64,000 nt of DNA from Bryobacterales bacterium. Its GTDB lineage: Bacteria > Acidobacteriota > Terriglobia > Bryobacterales > Bryobacteraceae. A program made the position numbers and the translations under genes. The first letter of the stretch is position 1. Each line of letters opens with the position of its first letter. Below, piece after piece: positions 8,388 to 16,652 of this stretch. The stretch lies in the NCBI GenBank assembly GCA_020854055.1, contig JADZGD010000039.1:106464-170463 (forward strand), given 5' to 3'. The notes under the pieces are model-generated. The model made no database searches. It worked only from the letters and a program-made list of their open reading frames with translations, and was not told the origin of the DNA.

Positions 8388-10109
8388 ATGCGTTCCCGCC
8401 TGGTGGTATTTCTTGTCGCGCTGGTTGCCGTAATCGCGCTGCACATGCCGCTGCTGAGCGTGCCGTTCTTCTGGGATGAGTTGGGCCAGTACGTCCCCGC
8501 GGCTCGGGACATAGCCTGGGGCGGGTCCTGGATTCCCCATTCGGCACAACCCAACATCCATCCTCCCCTGGTGATGGCCTACCTGGCGGGCGTCTGGCGC
8601 CTGTTTGGCTTCTCCATCGCGGCTGCGCGGCTGGCGATGCTGTTGTGGGCGGCCGCCGGCCTGATGGCCACCTTTCTGCTGGCCATCCGGCTCTGCCGTA
8701 CGCTCCCCGGCGCACCCGCATTCTGGCCCCCGGTGCTATTGCTGATTGCGCCGCTATTTGTGACGCAGTCGATGATGGCCCAACTCGACATGCCGGCGAT
8801 GGTTCTCACCACGATTGTCCTGCTGTTGTTTCTGGAGGGCCGTGCGGCTTCGTGCCTGGCCGTTTGCATGGCGCTGGTAATGGTAAAGGAGACGGCGGCG
8901 GTGGTGCCGGTGCTGTTCGCCATCTGGCTTTACCGCGAAGGGGAGAAGAGGCGCGCGCTTTGCTTTCTGCTGCCGCTGTTGCCGCTGGCCGGATGGCTCC
9001 TGCTGCTCCACGGCAAAACCGGGTACGCCTTAGGAAGCCAGGAGTTTGCCGAATACAATCTCTTTTATACGCTGCATCCGGTTCGCCTGACGATGGCCGT
9101 AATCCGCCGCGTCTACACGCTGTTTCTGGCCGATTTCCACTGGGCCGGCACACTCTCGTTGGTTCTGGCCTGGAAAGTCCTCCGGCGGGCACTGGCGCCA
9201 ATCGGGCGTGAGTGGCGCCTGGTGCTGGCTGCCTGTGCCTTTGAGATTGCCGTGGTAACGATGTTCGGCGGGGCTACGCTTGAGCGCTATCTGCTGCCGG
9301 TGTTGCCTGTCTTTTATATCGCCGTGGCGGCGAGTTGGACCGTGTTGGCGAAGCTCCCCAGGGTAGCGCTTCAGGCGATTCTGGTGGCCGGGCTGATCAC
9401 CTCGAACTTCTGGAGTTCGCTATTCTGGCCGTTCCCGTTTGAGGACAATCTGGCCATGGTCTCGATGGCACGGCTCGAAGCCAGCGCTGCCTCTGTAATC
9501 GAGAGCAATTTTCCGGGCCACGCGGTCACCACCGCCTGGCCGATGACCGACGCCCTGCGGCGCCCCGGACTGGGCTATGTCGAGACGGCTCAGCCGGTGC
9601 GGAGGATCCGTGACTTTACCGCGGCCTCCATTCAAAAGCTCGAACGGACGAACGTTGACCTGATGATCATCTATTCACGCGACCACGAGCCGCGCTGGAA
9701 TCTGCTCGCGTTAGGCCCGCTCAACAGCCTGCATCGCCGTTTCTATGGATACGAACGGCCCTTGCCACCCGAGGCGATCGCCACCCGGCTGCGGTTGCGG
9801 CTGGTGGCTGGCTGGCAGGAGCGCGGACAATGGATTCGCATCTATCAGGGCTCGGGCGCGCCCGCCAGCACGGCCTTTATCGTGCCGGGCGCCGGCAGCG
9901 GAACACCCTCGCCCCGGAACCGCGACAACACCCGCAGGCGAACCGCGGATTGCGCGCCACCGGCCAGCGGCAGACTCGCCACATGGAAGACGAGCGTGAA
10001 CTCCATGTGGGTGGGAGTCACACCCGGATCGAACAATACCACCGGCGCCGGGTCCGCCAGCACGTTCGCGGTCTGGCGTGCTTCGTCCAGGATAATGTTC
10101 ATCACCTGA
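8388..10109 (+). CDS. GT39-like membrane glycosyltransferase
   Basis: The frame encodes 573 residues with about ten hydrophobic helices. An early FFWDELGQY motif provides acidic residues in the first periplasmic loop, as in the ArnT/PMT (GT39/GT83) superfamily that transfers sugars from polyprenyl-phosphate donors. Conserved family-like content ends near residue 485 (WIRIYQGS). The last roughly 88 codons are polar and low in complexity, and they are antisense to the 3' end of the convergent mscS gene. This tail may be a genuine extension, or may result from loss of the original stop codon or a sequence error. No acceptor can be named. Confidence 0.75.
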   Translation: MRSRLVVFLVALVAVIALHMPLLSVPFFWDELGQYVPAARDIAWGGSWIPHSAQPNIHPPLVMAYLAGVWRLFGFSIAAARLAMLLWAAAGLMATFLLAIRLCRTLPGAPAFWPPVLLLIAPLFVTQSMMAQLDMPAMVLTTIVLLLFLEGRAASCLAVCMALVMVKETAAVVPVLFAIWLYREGEKRRALCFLLPLLPLAGWLLLLHGKTGYALGSQEFAEYNLFYTLHPVRLTMAVIRRVYTLFLADFHWAGTLSLVLAWKVLRRALAPIGREWRLVLAACAFEIAVVTMFGGATLERYLLPVLPVFYIAVAASWTVLAKLPRVALQAILVAGLITSNFWSSLFWPFPFEDNLAMVSMARLEASAASVIESNFPGHAVTTAWPMTDALRRPGLGYVETAQPVRRIRDFTAASIQKLERTNVDLMIIYSRDHEPRWNLLALGPLNSLHRRFYGYERPLPPEAIATRLRLRLVAGWQERGQWIRIYQGSGAPASTAFIVPGAGSGTPSPRNRDNTRRRTADCAPPASGRLATWKTSVNSMWVGVTPGSNNTTGAGSASTFAVWRASSRIMFIT

Positions 10110-10891
10110 TCGACATCGGCTCCCAAGCCTGCCACGATGCGTACCGTCACCGAGCAGCGGCTCGCGGGCATGGTGAAATTGGTCAGAATGCTGGAGGTGA
10201 TCTTCGTATTCGGAATGACGATAATATTGTTCTGCCCGGTCAGCACGCGCGTGGTGCGCCAGCCGATGTCGTATACCGTTCCCGTTTCGCCGCTCGATAG
10301 GCTGATCATATCGCCCACCGAAATCGGCTCCTCCATCAGGATGTGAATCCCGGCAAAAAAGTTTCCCAGCGTGTCTTGCAGAGCCAGCGCCAGGGCCAGC
10401 CCGCTCACTCCGAGGGCGGTGATCAGCGGCGTGATGATGTGTTCTCTGCCCAGGGCATGCAGAGCCACTACCACGCCGAAGCTGATAAAGACAACTCGAA
10501 CGATAGCCCGCAGCAGGCCAGAGGCGGCGCTTGGAAGGTTTCTCCGCCGGCCGTACTCCGCCGCCATGCGTATGACGATCGAAGACCCGGCCAGCGCCAG
10601 GCTGAACACCACGAAGGCCACCACGCAGGCTTCGACAAACTGCATGTGCTTCTGATTCAGCCCGGCGAACTCCAGGCCGATGGAGCCGGCCGCGGCAAGC
10701 GCCCATAACAGAGAAGGAACGCCCACTGTCTCGGCGACCGCTGAATAGAATTCGGAGGTCTTCGCCTGGCGCCGGATCCAATGCAAAATTGCCTGGCGGA
10801 TGCCCAACACGGAAGCCAGCGCGATCCCAAACGCCAGTCCGGGGCGGGCCATACCCGTCAACGCATGTTCTATGGAAGTGACCACCACCAT
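9845..10891 (-). CDS. MscS-family mechanosensitive channel
   Basis: The 348-residue protein has an N-terminal membrane region with about four helices, a pore-like helix (ITALGVSGLALALALQDTLGNFFAGIHIL), and the MscS beta domain (EPISVGDMISLSSGETGTVYDIGWRTTRVLTGQNNIIVIPN). The G/A-rich helix followed directly by the 'VGD' beta domain is diagnostic for small-conductance channels that release solutes on hypo-osmotic shock. The C-terminal alpha/beta domain is present. The 3' 265 bp overlap, on the opposite strand, the tail of the membrane glycosyltransferase. Confidence 0.9.
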   Translation of the reverse strand: MVVVTSIEHALTGMARPGLAFGIALASVLGIRQAILHWIRRQAKTSEFYSAVAETVGVPSLLWALAAAGSIGLEFAGLNQKHMQFVEACVVAFVVFSLALAGSSIVIRMAAEYGRRRNLPSAASGLLRAIVRVVFISFGVVVALHALGREHIITPLITALGVSGLALALALQDTLGNFFAGIHILMEEPISVGDMISLSSGETGTVYDIGWRTTRVLTGQNNIIVIPNTKITSSILTNFTMPASRCSVTVRIVAGLGADVDQVMNIILDEARQTANVLADPAPVVLFDPGVTPTHMEFTLVFHVASLPLAGGAQSAVRLRVLSRFRGEGVPLPAPGTIKAVLAGAPEP

Positions 10892-10898
10892 TCAATTG

Positions 10899-10924
10899 TA
10901 GGGGACGGCCGCGGCCATCCCCTA
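10899..10924. terminator. Hairpin after Ig-repeat gene
   Basis: TAGGGGA and TCCCCTA flank a GGCC-GC-GGCC core, forming an almost perfect stem between the mscS start and the stop of the Ig-repeat gene (both minus strand). It is a plausible terminator for the Ig-repeat operon. No U-tract is present. Confidence 0.45.
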
Positions 10925-10931
10925 CACTCGA

Positions 10932-13256
10932 CTACTGCAGGTTCGCCGACACTACCGACGAGGAGCCGGCCGCATTCACCAGTGTCACCGACACCGACGC
11001 GATCGCGTCGGCAGGCCCGTTGGTGTTGAACGGCACTACCAGCGTGAACAGGCTCCCGTACTGTGCCGACTGGGGCGAGTTGTACCAGGCAGCGAAGGCA
11101 GCGCCCACCTGCACGGTGAAGTCCGCCAGACTGAGTATCTTGCCCGGCGCGGCCGTGAAGTGGAACATGGCCTGCGCCACCTCACGCGAGGTTGCCAGAC
11201 CGGAGACGGTAACGTCGAAGCCGTTGGCCCGCCGTACCGCTGTAACGCCACTAATGGCCGGGCTGGACGATTTGATCTGAATCGTGATGGAAGGCTGTGG
11301 CGAGGGCGTGATGTCCTGGCCGCCGGCCCGCAACTGATCCAGTGTGATGGTGATGGTGCCCGCCGTCGAACCCAACTGGACGGCCTGCACCGGAATGGAA
11401 AACTGGCCGTTGGTCGATCCGGAGGGCAACGCGAAACTGGCCACGCGCCCGCCCGAAGCGAACTGGATCGAAGCATCGTCAGCCCCGTTCACGGTATTCG
11501 GAGCAAAGGTCAACACCAGCCGTCCCGTAAGGTCGGCCGGGAAAGAATCCGACATCGTGATTCCGATGTTGGATTGCTGGCTCGGGCCCGGCTGCGAGAC
11601 CGAACTGGTGATGGTCAGCGACGGCGGAGCCGGCAGTCCGACCGCCAGCGTATATTCCGCCGATGCGTGCGCCTTATTTGCATCGGTCACCAGCAGGGCA
11701 AAGTGGAACATTCCCGGCGCCGCCGGTTTACCCGATAACACTCCCGTAGGGCTGAGGGTAAGACCCGGAGGCAATGTTCCCTCGCTCATGCTGAAGGCGA
11801 ACGGAGCGAGTCCCCCACTGGGCGTGATGGTTTGCGAGTAGGCGATGCCCACCGTGCCGTTGGGCAGCGTCATCGTAACGAGAGATACGCTTGCCCCCAC
11901 ATTGACCGTCAGTATCTTGGTCGCCGGGTTCTGCAGCGAATCGATTACGGTCACCATCAGGTTGATAGGCCCGGCGGCTGACGGCGTGCCCGTGATGGTT
12001 CCATCCGAGGTGATCGACAATCCGCCGACCGGCTGAGCACTCCAGGAGTATGGAGAATGCCCGCCATCGGCGGCCAGCGGCTGGGAGTAGGAAACGCCCA
12101 CGAATGCCGGCGCCGTAGTGCTGGTAACGATCGTGAGCGGGCTCAAAACAACCAGCGTGTAGCTGCGCTGGGCTTGCTGCTGAACCGCGTCGTGGACTTG
12201 CACGGTCACATTGAAGACGCCCGCCACTGCCGGCGTCCCAGAGATGACGCCCTGCGATGACATCGCGAGCCCGGCCGGAAGTCCGGTCGCCGACCAGACC
12301 AGCGGCGCCTGCCCCCCGGCTGCCGTAAAGCCCTGGGTGTAGCCGGAGCCCACCATCGCGCTGCCCAACGTATCCGGCAGCGATATCGCCAGCCCGGTCA
12401 CTTGTAGAGGGACCGCCGCCTTGGCCGATTGCTGCTGGGTGTCGTACACCACCACATTGCAGGTGTAGCTGCCGGCCTGGGCCGGGGTTCCCGAGAGTGC
12501 GCCGGCCGAACTTAAAGTGAGTCCCGGAATGTTGGTGCATCCGCTCCAAGTGTACGGCGGACTGCCATTCGCGGCGGCGAACTGTGCCAAGTAACTGGCG
12601 CCCACTAGCGCACCAGGAAGCGTTTGAGTAATAACCTGGAAGGCTACAGCGGCGCTCTTCACCAGCACGGTGACCGCTTTGGGAGCTTTAACTCCTCCCG
12701 CGTCTGTCGCATACACCGCCATGGTGAAGTTTCCGGGTTGGGTCGGCGTCCCGCTGACGGTTCCCGACACCGGGTTGAGCGTCAAACCGGGAGGGAGCCC
12801 ACTGGTGATCTGGAACGTGATGGGAGCCGTTCCACCAGTGGTGGGTATTTTTGCCGAATAGGGGACGCCGACGGTGGCCGGCGCCAGGCTATCGACGGGA
12901 ATCGCCAACGGAACCGGGGTCACAGTGAACTCCAAGGCGTCCGACGCCGTGCAGCTTGTGCCGGTCACAACTACCGGATGCGGTCCGGCTGTAGCAAGCG
13001 AACTCGCCGGGATAGTCGCCAGCATTGAGGATTCACCCGGGACCGACGGAATCACCGATCCGTCAAATGTAACGGCCACGGTCCCGCAACCCGGTGGCGC
13101 GTAGTAGTACACATACATCAGCACGTCGGGAGATCCTTGTGGCGCGCTCTCGGGACTAATCGCGTCCAACAGGATTTTGGGAGGAGCCTGAGCGAAAGCG
13201 GAGATGGCCATGAGCAGGGCCGCAATCAAATAGCCCACAAACCGGCGTTTCATCAT
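10932..13256 (-). CDS. Secreted multi-Ig (putative Ig) repeat protein
   Basis: This is a 774-residue exported protein. It has a signal peptide (MMKRRFVGYLIAALLMAISAFAQA), an IPT/TIG-like domain (about 25-118), five consecutive putative-Ig domains (about 119-545) and a C-terminal beta-rich region. Each Ig unit carries the He_PIG signature: GLPPGLTL or a variant, a short SxGxxSGTP turn, then PGxFxxxVxxxD. The last 110 residues (ATSREVAQAMFHFTAAPG, then QYGSLFTLVVPFN) form a separate domain that I recall as recurrent at the C terminus of secreted Solibacter proteins. It overlaps the upstream gene by four bases (ATGA). An adhesion or matrix role is inference. Confidence 0.8.
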   Translation of the reverse strand: MMKRRFVGYLIAALLMAISAFAQAPPKILLDAISPESAPQGSPDVLMYVYYYAPPGCGTVAVTFDGSVIPSVPGESSMLATIPASSLATAGPHPVVVTGTSCTASDALEFTVTPVPLAIPVDSLAPATVGVPYSAKIPTTGGTAPITFQITSGLPPGLTLNPVSGTVSGTPTQPGNFTMAVYATDAGGVKAPKAVTVLVKSAAVAFQVITQTLPGALVGASYLAQFAAANGSPPYTWSGCTNIPGLTLSSAGALSGTPAQAGSYTCNVVVYDTQQQSAKAAVPLQVTGLAISLPDTLGSAMVGSGYTQGFTAAGGQAPLVWSATGLPAGLAMSSQGVISGTPAVAGVFNVTVQVHDAVQQQAQRSYTLVVLSPLTIVTSTTAPAFVGVSYSQPLAADGGHSPYSWSAQPVGGLSITSDGTITGTPSAAGPINLMVTVIDSLQNPATKILTVNVGASVSLVTMTLPNGTVGIAYSQTITPSGGLAPFAFSMSEGTLPPGLTLSPTGVLSGKPAAPGMFHFALLVTDANKAHASAEYTLAVGLPAPPSLTITSSVSQPGPSQQSNIGITMSDSFPADLTGRLVLTFAPNTVNGADDASIQFASGGRVASFALPSGSTNGQFSIPVQAVQLGSTAGTITITLDQLRAGGQDITPSPQPSITIQIKSSSPAISGVTAVRRANGFDVTVSGLATSREVAQAMFHFTAAPGKILSLADFTVQVGAAFAAWYNSPQSAQYGSLFTLVVPFNTNGPADAIASVSVTLVNAAGSSSVVSANLQ

Positions 13257-14221
13257 TGGGCGCCTCCTTCCGTAGAGTTGTCAACGGCCGGAGCCTGTCC
13301 CGGTATAAAAACAACTCGCGGCCCGGCGCTACCACTGTCAAAAACATAGGTTGGGCCTGTCCCGACGTCGGACAAACGGAAAGCGTTTCCGCCCGTTAGT
13401 GCTTCGAAGGACGTCACGTCGCAGTCACAACTAATCATCTGTAAAACGCCATCGGCCGTATCGATAACCATTACTCCGGAGGTGGTGCTGGCAAAGACAT
13501 GCGCGCCGTCCGCCGATTCAGCCACAGCCAGGACGCCCTCCAACCCATCCCTTATCAAAACCGGGTTCGCCGGGCCGGAGGCGGCCGAAATGCCGTAAAG
13601 GGCCGAGGATGTGGAAAACACCAGGTCACTGGTTCCCGCCCGGAATGCCGCGGTTTGAATACCACTCTCGCTGGAAACCCGCCGCAGCGTGCCGTCGGCA
13701 CCTACCATCCACAGGCCGTCGGAATTGGCAAATACGGTCCAGGCGCCGTCGTCGCTCACCGCCAGTGCGGTTGCATCCGTGGCTACGGTCTCCCGTATCT
13801 GGACGGCGGCGGCGGGATTTACCACCACCTGCAGCCTTCCGTTCGTCTCGGAATAAAGCAGCGCACTGGTGCCCGATAGGCCAAAGATGATCTTGTCGGG
13901 ATTGGCCATCGTTCCTGCCAAAACCCGGGTAGAGATGCCGTTGCCGCTTACTTCGACCAGCGCCACGGAGCCGTCATCGAGAACACCGATTCCGTAGTTC
14001 CGGCCAGGCGCCATGCGCAGCGCTGCGACACCGCCGGGCAGGGAAATCGCCGTCCCTCGAACCGAACTGCCGGCGACACCCAGCACCGCGGTAAGCGTTC
14101 GCGAATTGGAATCGTAAAGATATCCCAGCGACGGCCCGCCGACGCCGGACGCCACGACGGCCGCGGAGGTAAGAATCGCCGCTATCGAGACTGTTCCGAT
14201 CCTGTACCAGTGAGTCTTCAT
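13253..14221 (-). CDS. Secreted beta-propeller-like protein, unknown function
   Basis: The 322-residue protein has an N-terminal hydrophobic segment (WYRIGTVSIAAILTSAAVVASG) consistent with a signal peptide. It then shows repeated strands of about 40-45 residues with patterns such as ALAVSDDGAWTVFANSDGLWMV and AVAESADGAHVFASTTSGVMVID, resembling WD40/YVTN-type propeller blades. Cysteines C264 and C266 (SCDCD) are the only close pair. It overlaps the Ig-repeat gene by four bases and follows the 209-aa gene by 14 bp, so the three form one operon. No enzymatic motif is visible. Confidence 0.65.
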   Translation of the reverse strand: MKTHWYRIGTVSIAAILTSAAVVASGVGGPSLGYLYDSNSRTLTAVLGVAGSSVRGTAISLPGGVAALRMAPGRNYGIGVLDDGSVALVEVSGNGISTRVLAGTMANPDKIIFGLSGTSALLYSETNGRLQVVVNPAAAVQIRETVATDATALAVSDDGAWTVFANSDGLWMVGADGTLRRVSSESGIQTAAFRAGTSDLVFSTSSALYGISAASGPANPVLIRDGLEGVLAVAESADGAHVFASTTSGVMVIDTADGVLQMISCDCDVTSFEALTGGNAFRLSDVGTGPTYVFDSGSAGPRVVFIPGQAPAVDNSTEGGAQ

Positions 14222-14235
14222 ATTCCCCCCTGCCG

Positions 14236-14865
14236 CTAACGCGGCCCTCCCACGGTGGGGGTTCCTGGCGTAATCACCGTCGCCGGAGGTCCGGCAGCCG
14301 CAGCGCCTCCTCCACCCCGGGTAGCTGCAACCGTGCCAACGGCCGCTGCCGCCGCAGCAACGGCGATAATCGCGATCAGCTTGGCCGAAATGCCCGCGCC
14401 GGCAGCGGCGCCAGCGCCAGCAGCGGCGAGTGAGTTGGTCTGAGTAATAAATGCCGACGTGGTCTTGCCCTGAAACGAAGCGGAGACACGAATCCGCATC
14501 TGCCCCGACACTTTGTTCAGTTTGATTCCGCGCGCCACGGCGCGCCCGTTCTGGTCGGTTAGCACCGTCGTCGAGCGGCCGCCGTTAGCGAAGGTGCCGC
14601 TGGGGCCGCTGTCAGGCAGGAAGAACGTGACCGCCGCTCCCGCCACCGGTTTATGATTCTCGTCCTCTACCTGGACAATCGGTTCACGGGCAACCCGCTG
14701 CTTCAGGTTGTTGATTGCGCCGTCGCCTTCTATGATCACCAGATTCAATTTGCCGGCGCCGGCGGCGGATTCCTGTGCCCGAAGCGGCACAACCTGTAGA
14801 GCCAGCACGCATGAGAGCACAACGGCAAGACACCCATTCCCCCGAAGGGAGATCAGACTTCGCAT
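14236..14865 (-). CDS. Secreted Ig-like protein with C-terminal anchor
   Basis: This is 209 residues from the ATG at 14863-14865, which is preceded by a strong GGAGGAGG Shine-Dalgarno site; an in-frame ATG 11 codons earlier lacks one. It has a signal peptide ending near VPLRAQ and an Ig-like domain (about 30-150; EPIVQVEDENHKPVAGAAVTFFLP, then VLTDQNGRAVARG), the pattern of invasin-type Ig domains. After an Ala/Gly linker comes a hydrophobic helix (KLIAIIAVAAAAAAVGTVAA) and a Gly/Ala/Pro tail. It leads the secreted-protein operon and is divergent from the caspase operon. Function unknown. Confidence 0.65.
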   Translation of the reverse strand: MRSLISLRGNGCLAVVLSCVLALQVVPLRAQESAAGAGKLNLVIIEGDGAINNLKQRVAREPIVQVEDENHKPVAGAAVTFFLPDSGPSGTFANGGRSTTVLTDQNGRAVARGIKLNKVSGQMRIRVSASFQGKTTSAFITQTNSLAAAGAGAAAGAGISAKLIAIIAVAAAAAAVGTVAATRGGGGAAAAGPPATVITPGTPTVGGPR

Positions 14866-14941
14866 TCGGGCCTCCTCCTGCCGGTCGACGGCCGGCACTA
14901 ATCCATGTGAGTTAAACGAAACCTCTCTTGCCCTTCCTAAT

Positions 14942-14956
14942 GTTACTGATAGTAAC
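14942..14956. promoter_or_regulatory. Inverted repeat in divergent promoter region
   Basis: GTTACT-GAT-AGTAAC is a perfect 6-bp inverted repeat with a 3-bp centre. It lies in the 177-bp gap between the Ig-like operon (minus) and the DUF4384/caspase operon (plus), so one protein bound here could control both. A TACACT hexamer at 15015-15020 could be the -10 of the rightward operon. Confidence 0.3.
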
Positions 14957-15042
14957 CCATTCCAGGCCGTAGAAATCAGTAATTTTACCGGGGCCTCCCT
15001 GCTCCGATCCTTGATACACTGATCTCAAGCTGGAGGCCCTTC

Positions 15043-15945
15043 ATGTTTTGCAAGATACTGTTTTGCTGCATCCTGATTGGTTCGCCGCTGCTGCTGGCGC
15101 AGAGTGATTCGAAACTAACCGCCAGGGAACTGTTTTATGCGCCGCCGGCCAAGCAGCAGCCGGTGAAAGCCGATCACCCGGTTTCGAGATCGTCCAGGAA
15201 GCAGACCCGCCGGGTTCCGCCACGGCATTCCGTGCCGGACCTGGTGGAAACAGCTTCGACCAGTTCAACCAGCTCCACCGCACCGGCGATGTATACGGAC
15301 ACCAAGCTGGTCCAGGTTGCCTTCGCTCCCGATGAGGCGGTTCCGCTCGGCGTTCGATATAGCCTGCTGCGGCTTGCCTCGGGTAACTCCTACGACGAAG
15401 TGGATGCCGATACCATATTCCACTCTGGAGACCGGATCCGGCTGCGCGTCGAACCGAACGATAATGCCTATCTTTACATCGTGATGCGCGGTTCAAGCGG
15501 CAGTTGGCGGGTGCTATTTCCGTCAGCCGAAATCGATGACGGAAACAACCGCGTACGCCGCGGCCACGGTTACGATATGCCCCCGGGAGGACGTTTTACC
15601 TTTGATGAGACTCCCGGCGAGGAGAGACTCTTCCTGGTTCTTTCCCGCCAGCCGGAAGAGAGCCTGGAGAACCTGATTTACAACTTGAGCGCCAAGCCCG
15701 CGGCCGCTCCCCAACAACCGGCCAGGCAGCCCAAGCGCGTGATGCTGGCATCGGCGGCGAACATCAGTGACGACCTGGTGGCTAATCTGCGCGACAAGGT
15801 CTATGCGCGGGATCTTGTTTTCGAGAAGGTGGATGATAAGGCGGCCGGCGAGACGAAAGAGAAAGAGAAGGCCGTGTACGTGGTCAATCCCAGCCGTGAT
15901 CCCGATGCGCGGCTGGTGGTCGACGTGAAACTACATCACCGTTGA
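15043..15945 (+). CDS. DUF4384 domain secreted protein
   Basis: The 300-residue protein has a short signal peptide (MFCKILFCCILIGSPLLLAQ), a basic/Pro/Ser linker (about 40-85), and a DUF4384 domain (about 100-215) recognised by TIFHSGDRIRLRVEPNDNAYLYIVMRG, VLFPS, and a PGGRFTFDETPGEERLFLVLSR strand. DUF4384 often accompanies caspase-family proteins in bacteria, but its biochemical role is unknown. A GGAGG site precedes the ATG. The stop is followed after nine bases by a second DUF4384-like gene, then by the caspase gene. Confidence 0.75.
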   Translation: MFCKILFCCILIGSPLLLAQSDSKLTARELFYAPPAKQQPVKADHPVSRSSRKQTRRVPPRHSVPDLVETASTSSTSSTAPAMYTDTKLVQVAFAPDEAVPLGVRYSLLRLASGNSYDEVDADTIFHSGDRIRLRVEPNDNAYLYIVMRGSSGSWRVLFPSAEIDDGNNRVRRGHGYDMPPGGRFTFDETPGEERLFLVLSRQPEESLENLIYNLSAKPAAAPQQPARQPKRVMLASAANISDDLVANLRDKVYARDLVFEKVDDKAAGETKEKEKAVYVVNPSRDPDARLVVDVKLHHR

Positions 15946-15954
15946 GGAGGCAGG

Positions 15955-16647
15955 ATGAGTCGCCTGGCGAAGATCGTTTTCGGTTCGGCCTGGATAGTGA
16001 TCGCGTTCGCCGGCTCCGCGCCGCAGCGCCGCGCGCCGGGGCGGATGGAGATCCAGTTGGAGTTGCGGGACAGCTCCAACTGGCGCGCGGTGGATCCGGC
16101 ACACATATTCGCCCAGGGCGACCGCATCCGCTTTCGTTTCCGGTCGAATTTCACGGGTTACCTGTACGTGATGAACCAGGGCACTTCGGGGGATTACTCC
16201 CAACTGTTTCCCCGTGAAGATACCGGCACGGCGAACCGCGTCGAAGCCGGCCGCGAATACGTAGTGCCCGCCAGCGAAGGCGCCTTCCGTGTTACCGGCC
16301 CTCCGGGCCACGACATTGTCTACTGGATGATCACACCGCTCGAACTGGGCCGGCCGGCTCCACAATACAGGCCGCTGCCGCCGCCTCCCAAATCGCCCCC
16401 TCCGCCATCGAATCTCATCCCGCGCTGTGACGACGCCGTCTTCAAGGCGCGCGGCGAGTGCGTGGACAGCACCGCCGGCCCCAAACCGGTGGAGTCGGTC
16501 CAACACCTGCCTTCCAACCTGGCCGCCATGCCGGATCTTTCCAGCCGGGAACTACTGTTCATCCGCGACCAGAAACGCGCCGTGGTCTCTTCTCCTGAGC
16601 CGCTCAGCGGCCCGGTGATCTACGAATTCCGACTCGCTCACAGGTGA
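15955..16647 (+). CDS. DUF4384-like secreted protein
   Basis: This 230-residue paralogue of the preceding gene has a short hydrophobic N terminus (about 5-20) and a DUF4384-like core (HIFAQGDRIRFRFRSNFTGYLYVMNQG, QLFPRED, then EGAFRVTGPPGHDIVYWMI). It then has a proline-rich linker (PLPPPPKSPPPPS, near 145) and a C-terminal segment with a CDDAVFKARGEC cysteine pair. AGGAGG sits five bases upstream of the ATG. Its stop overlaps the Shine-Dalgarno site of the caspase gene, suggesting coupled translation. Confidence 0.7.
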   Translation: MSRLAKIVFGSAWIVIAFAGSAPQRRAPGRMEIQLELRDSSNWRAVDPAHIFAQGDRIRFRFRSNFTGYLYVMNQGTSGDYSQLFPREDTGTANRVEAGREYVVPASEGAFRVTGPPGHDIVYWMITPLELGRPAPQYRPLPPPPKSPPPPSNLIPRCDDAVFKARGECVDSTAGPKPVESVQHLPSNLAAMPDLSSRELLFIRDQKRAVVSSPEPLSGPVIYEFRLAHR

Positions 16648-16652
16648 TCGCC

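Noticed and set aside
10932..13256. Tandem DNA repeat suspected in the Ig-repeat gene
   Set aside because: The repetition is at protein-domain level (about 85 residues per unit) and the nucleotide sequence of the units has diverged, so it is not a DNA satellite or CRISPR.
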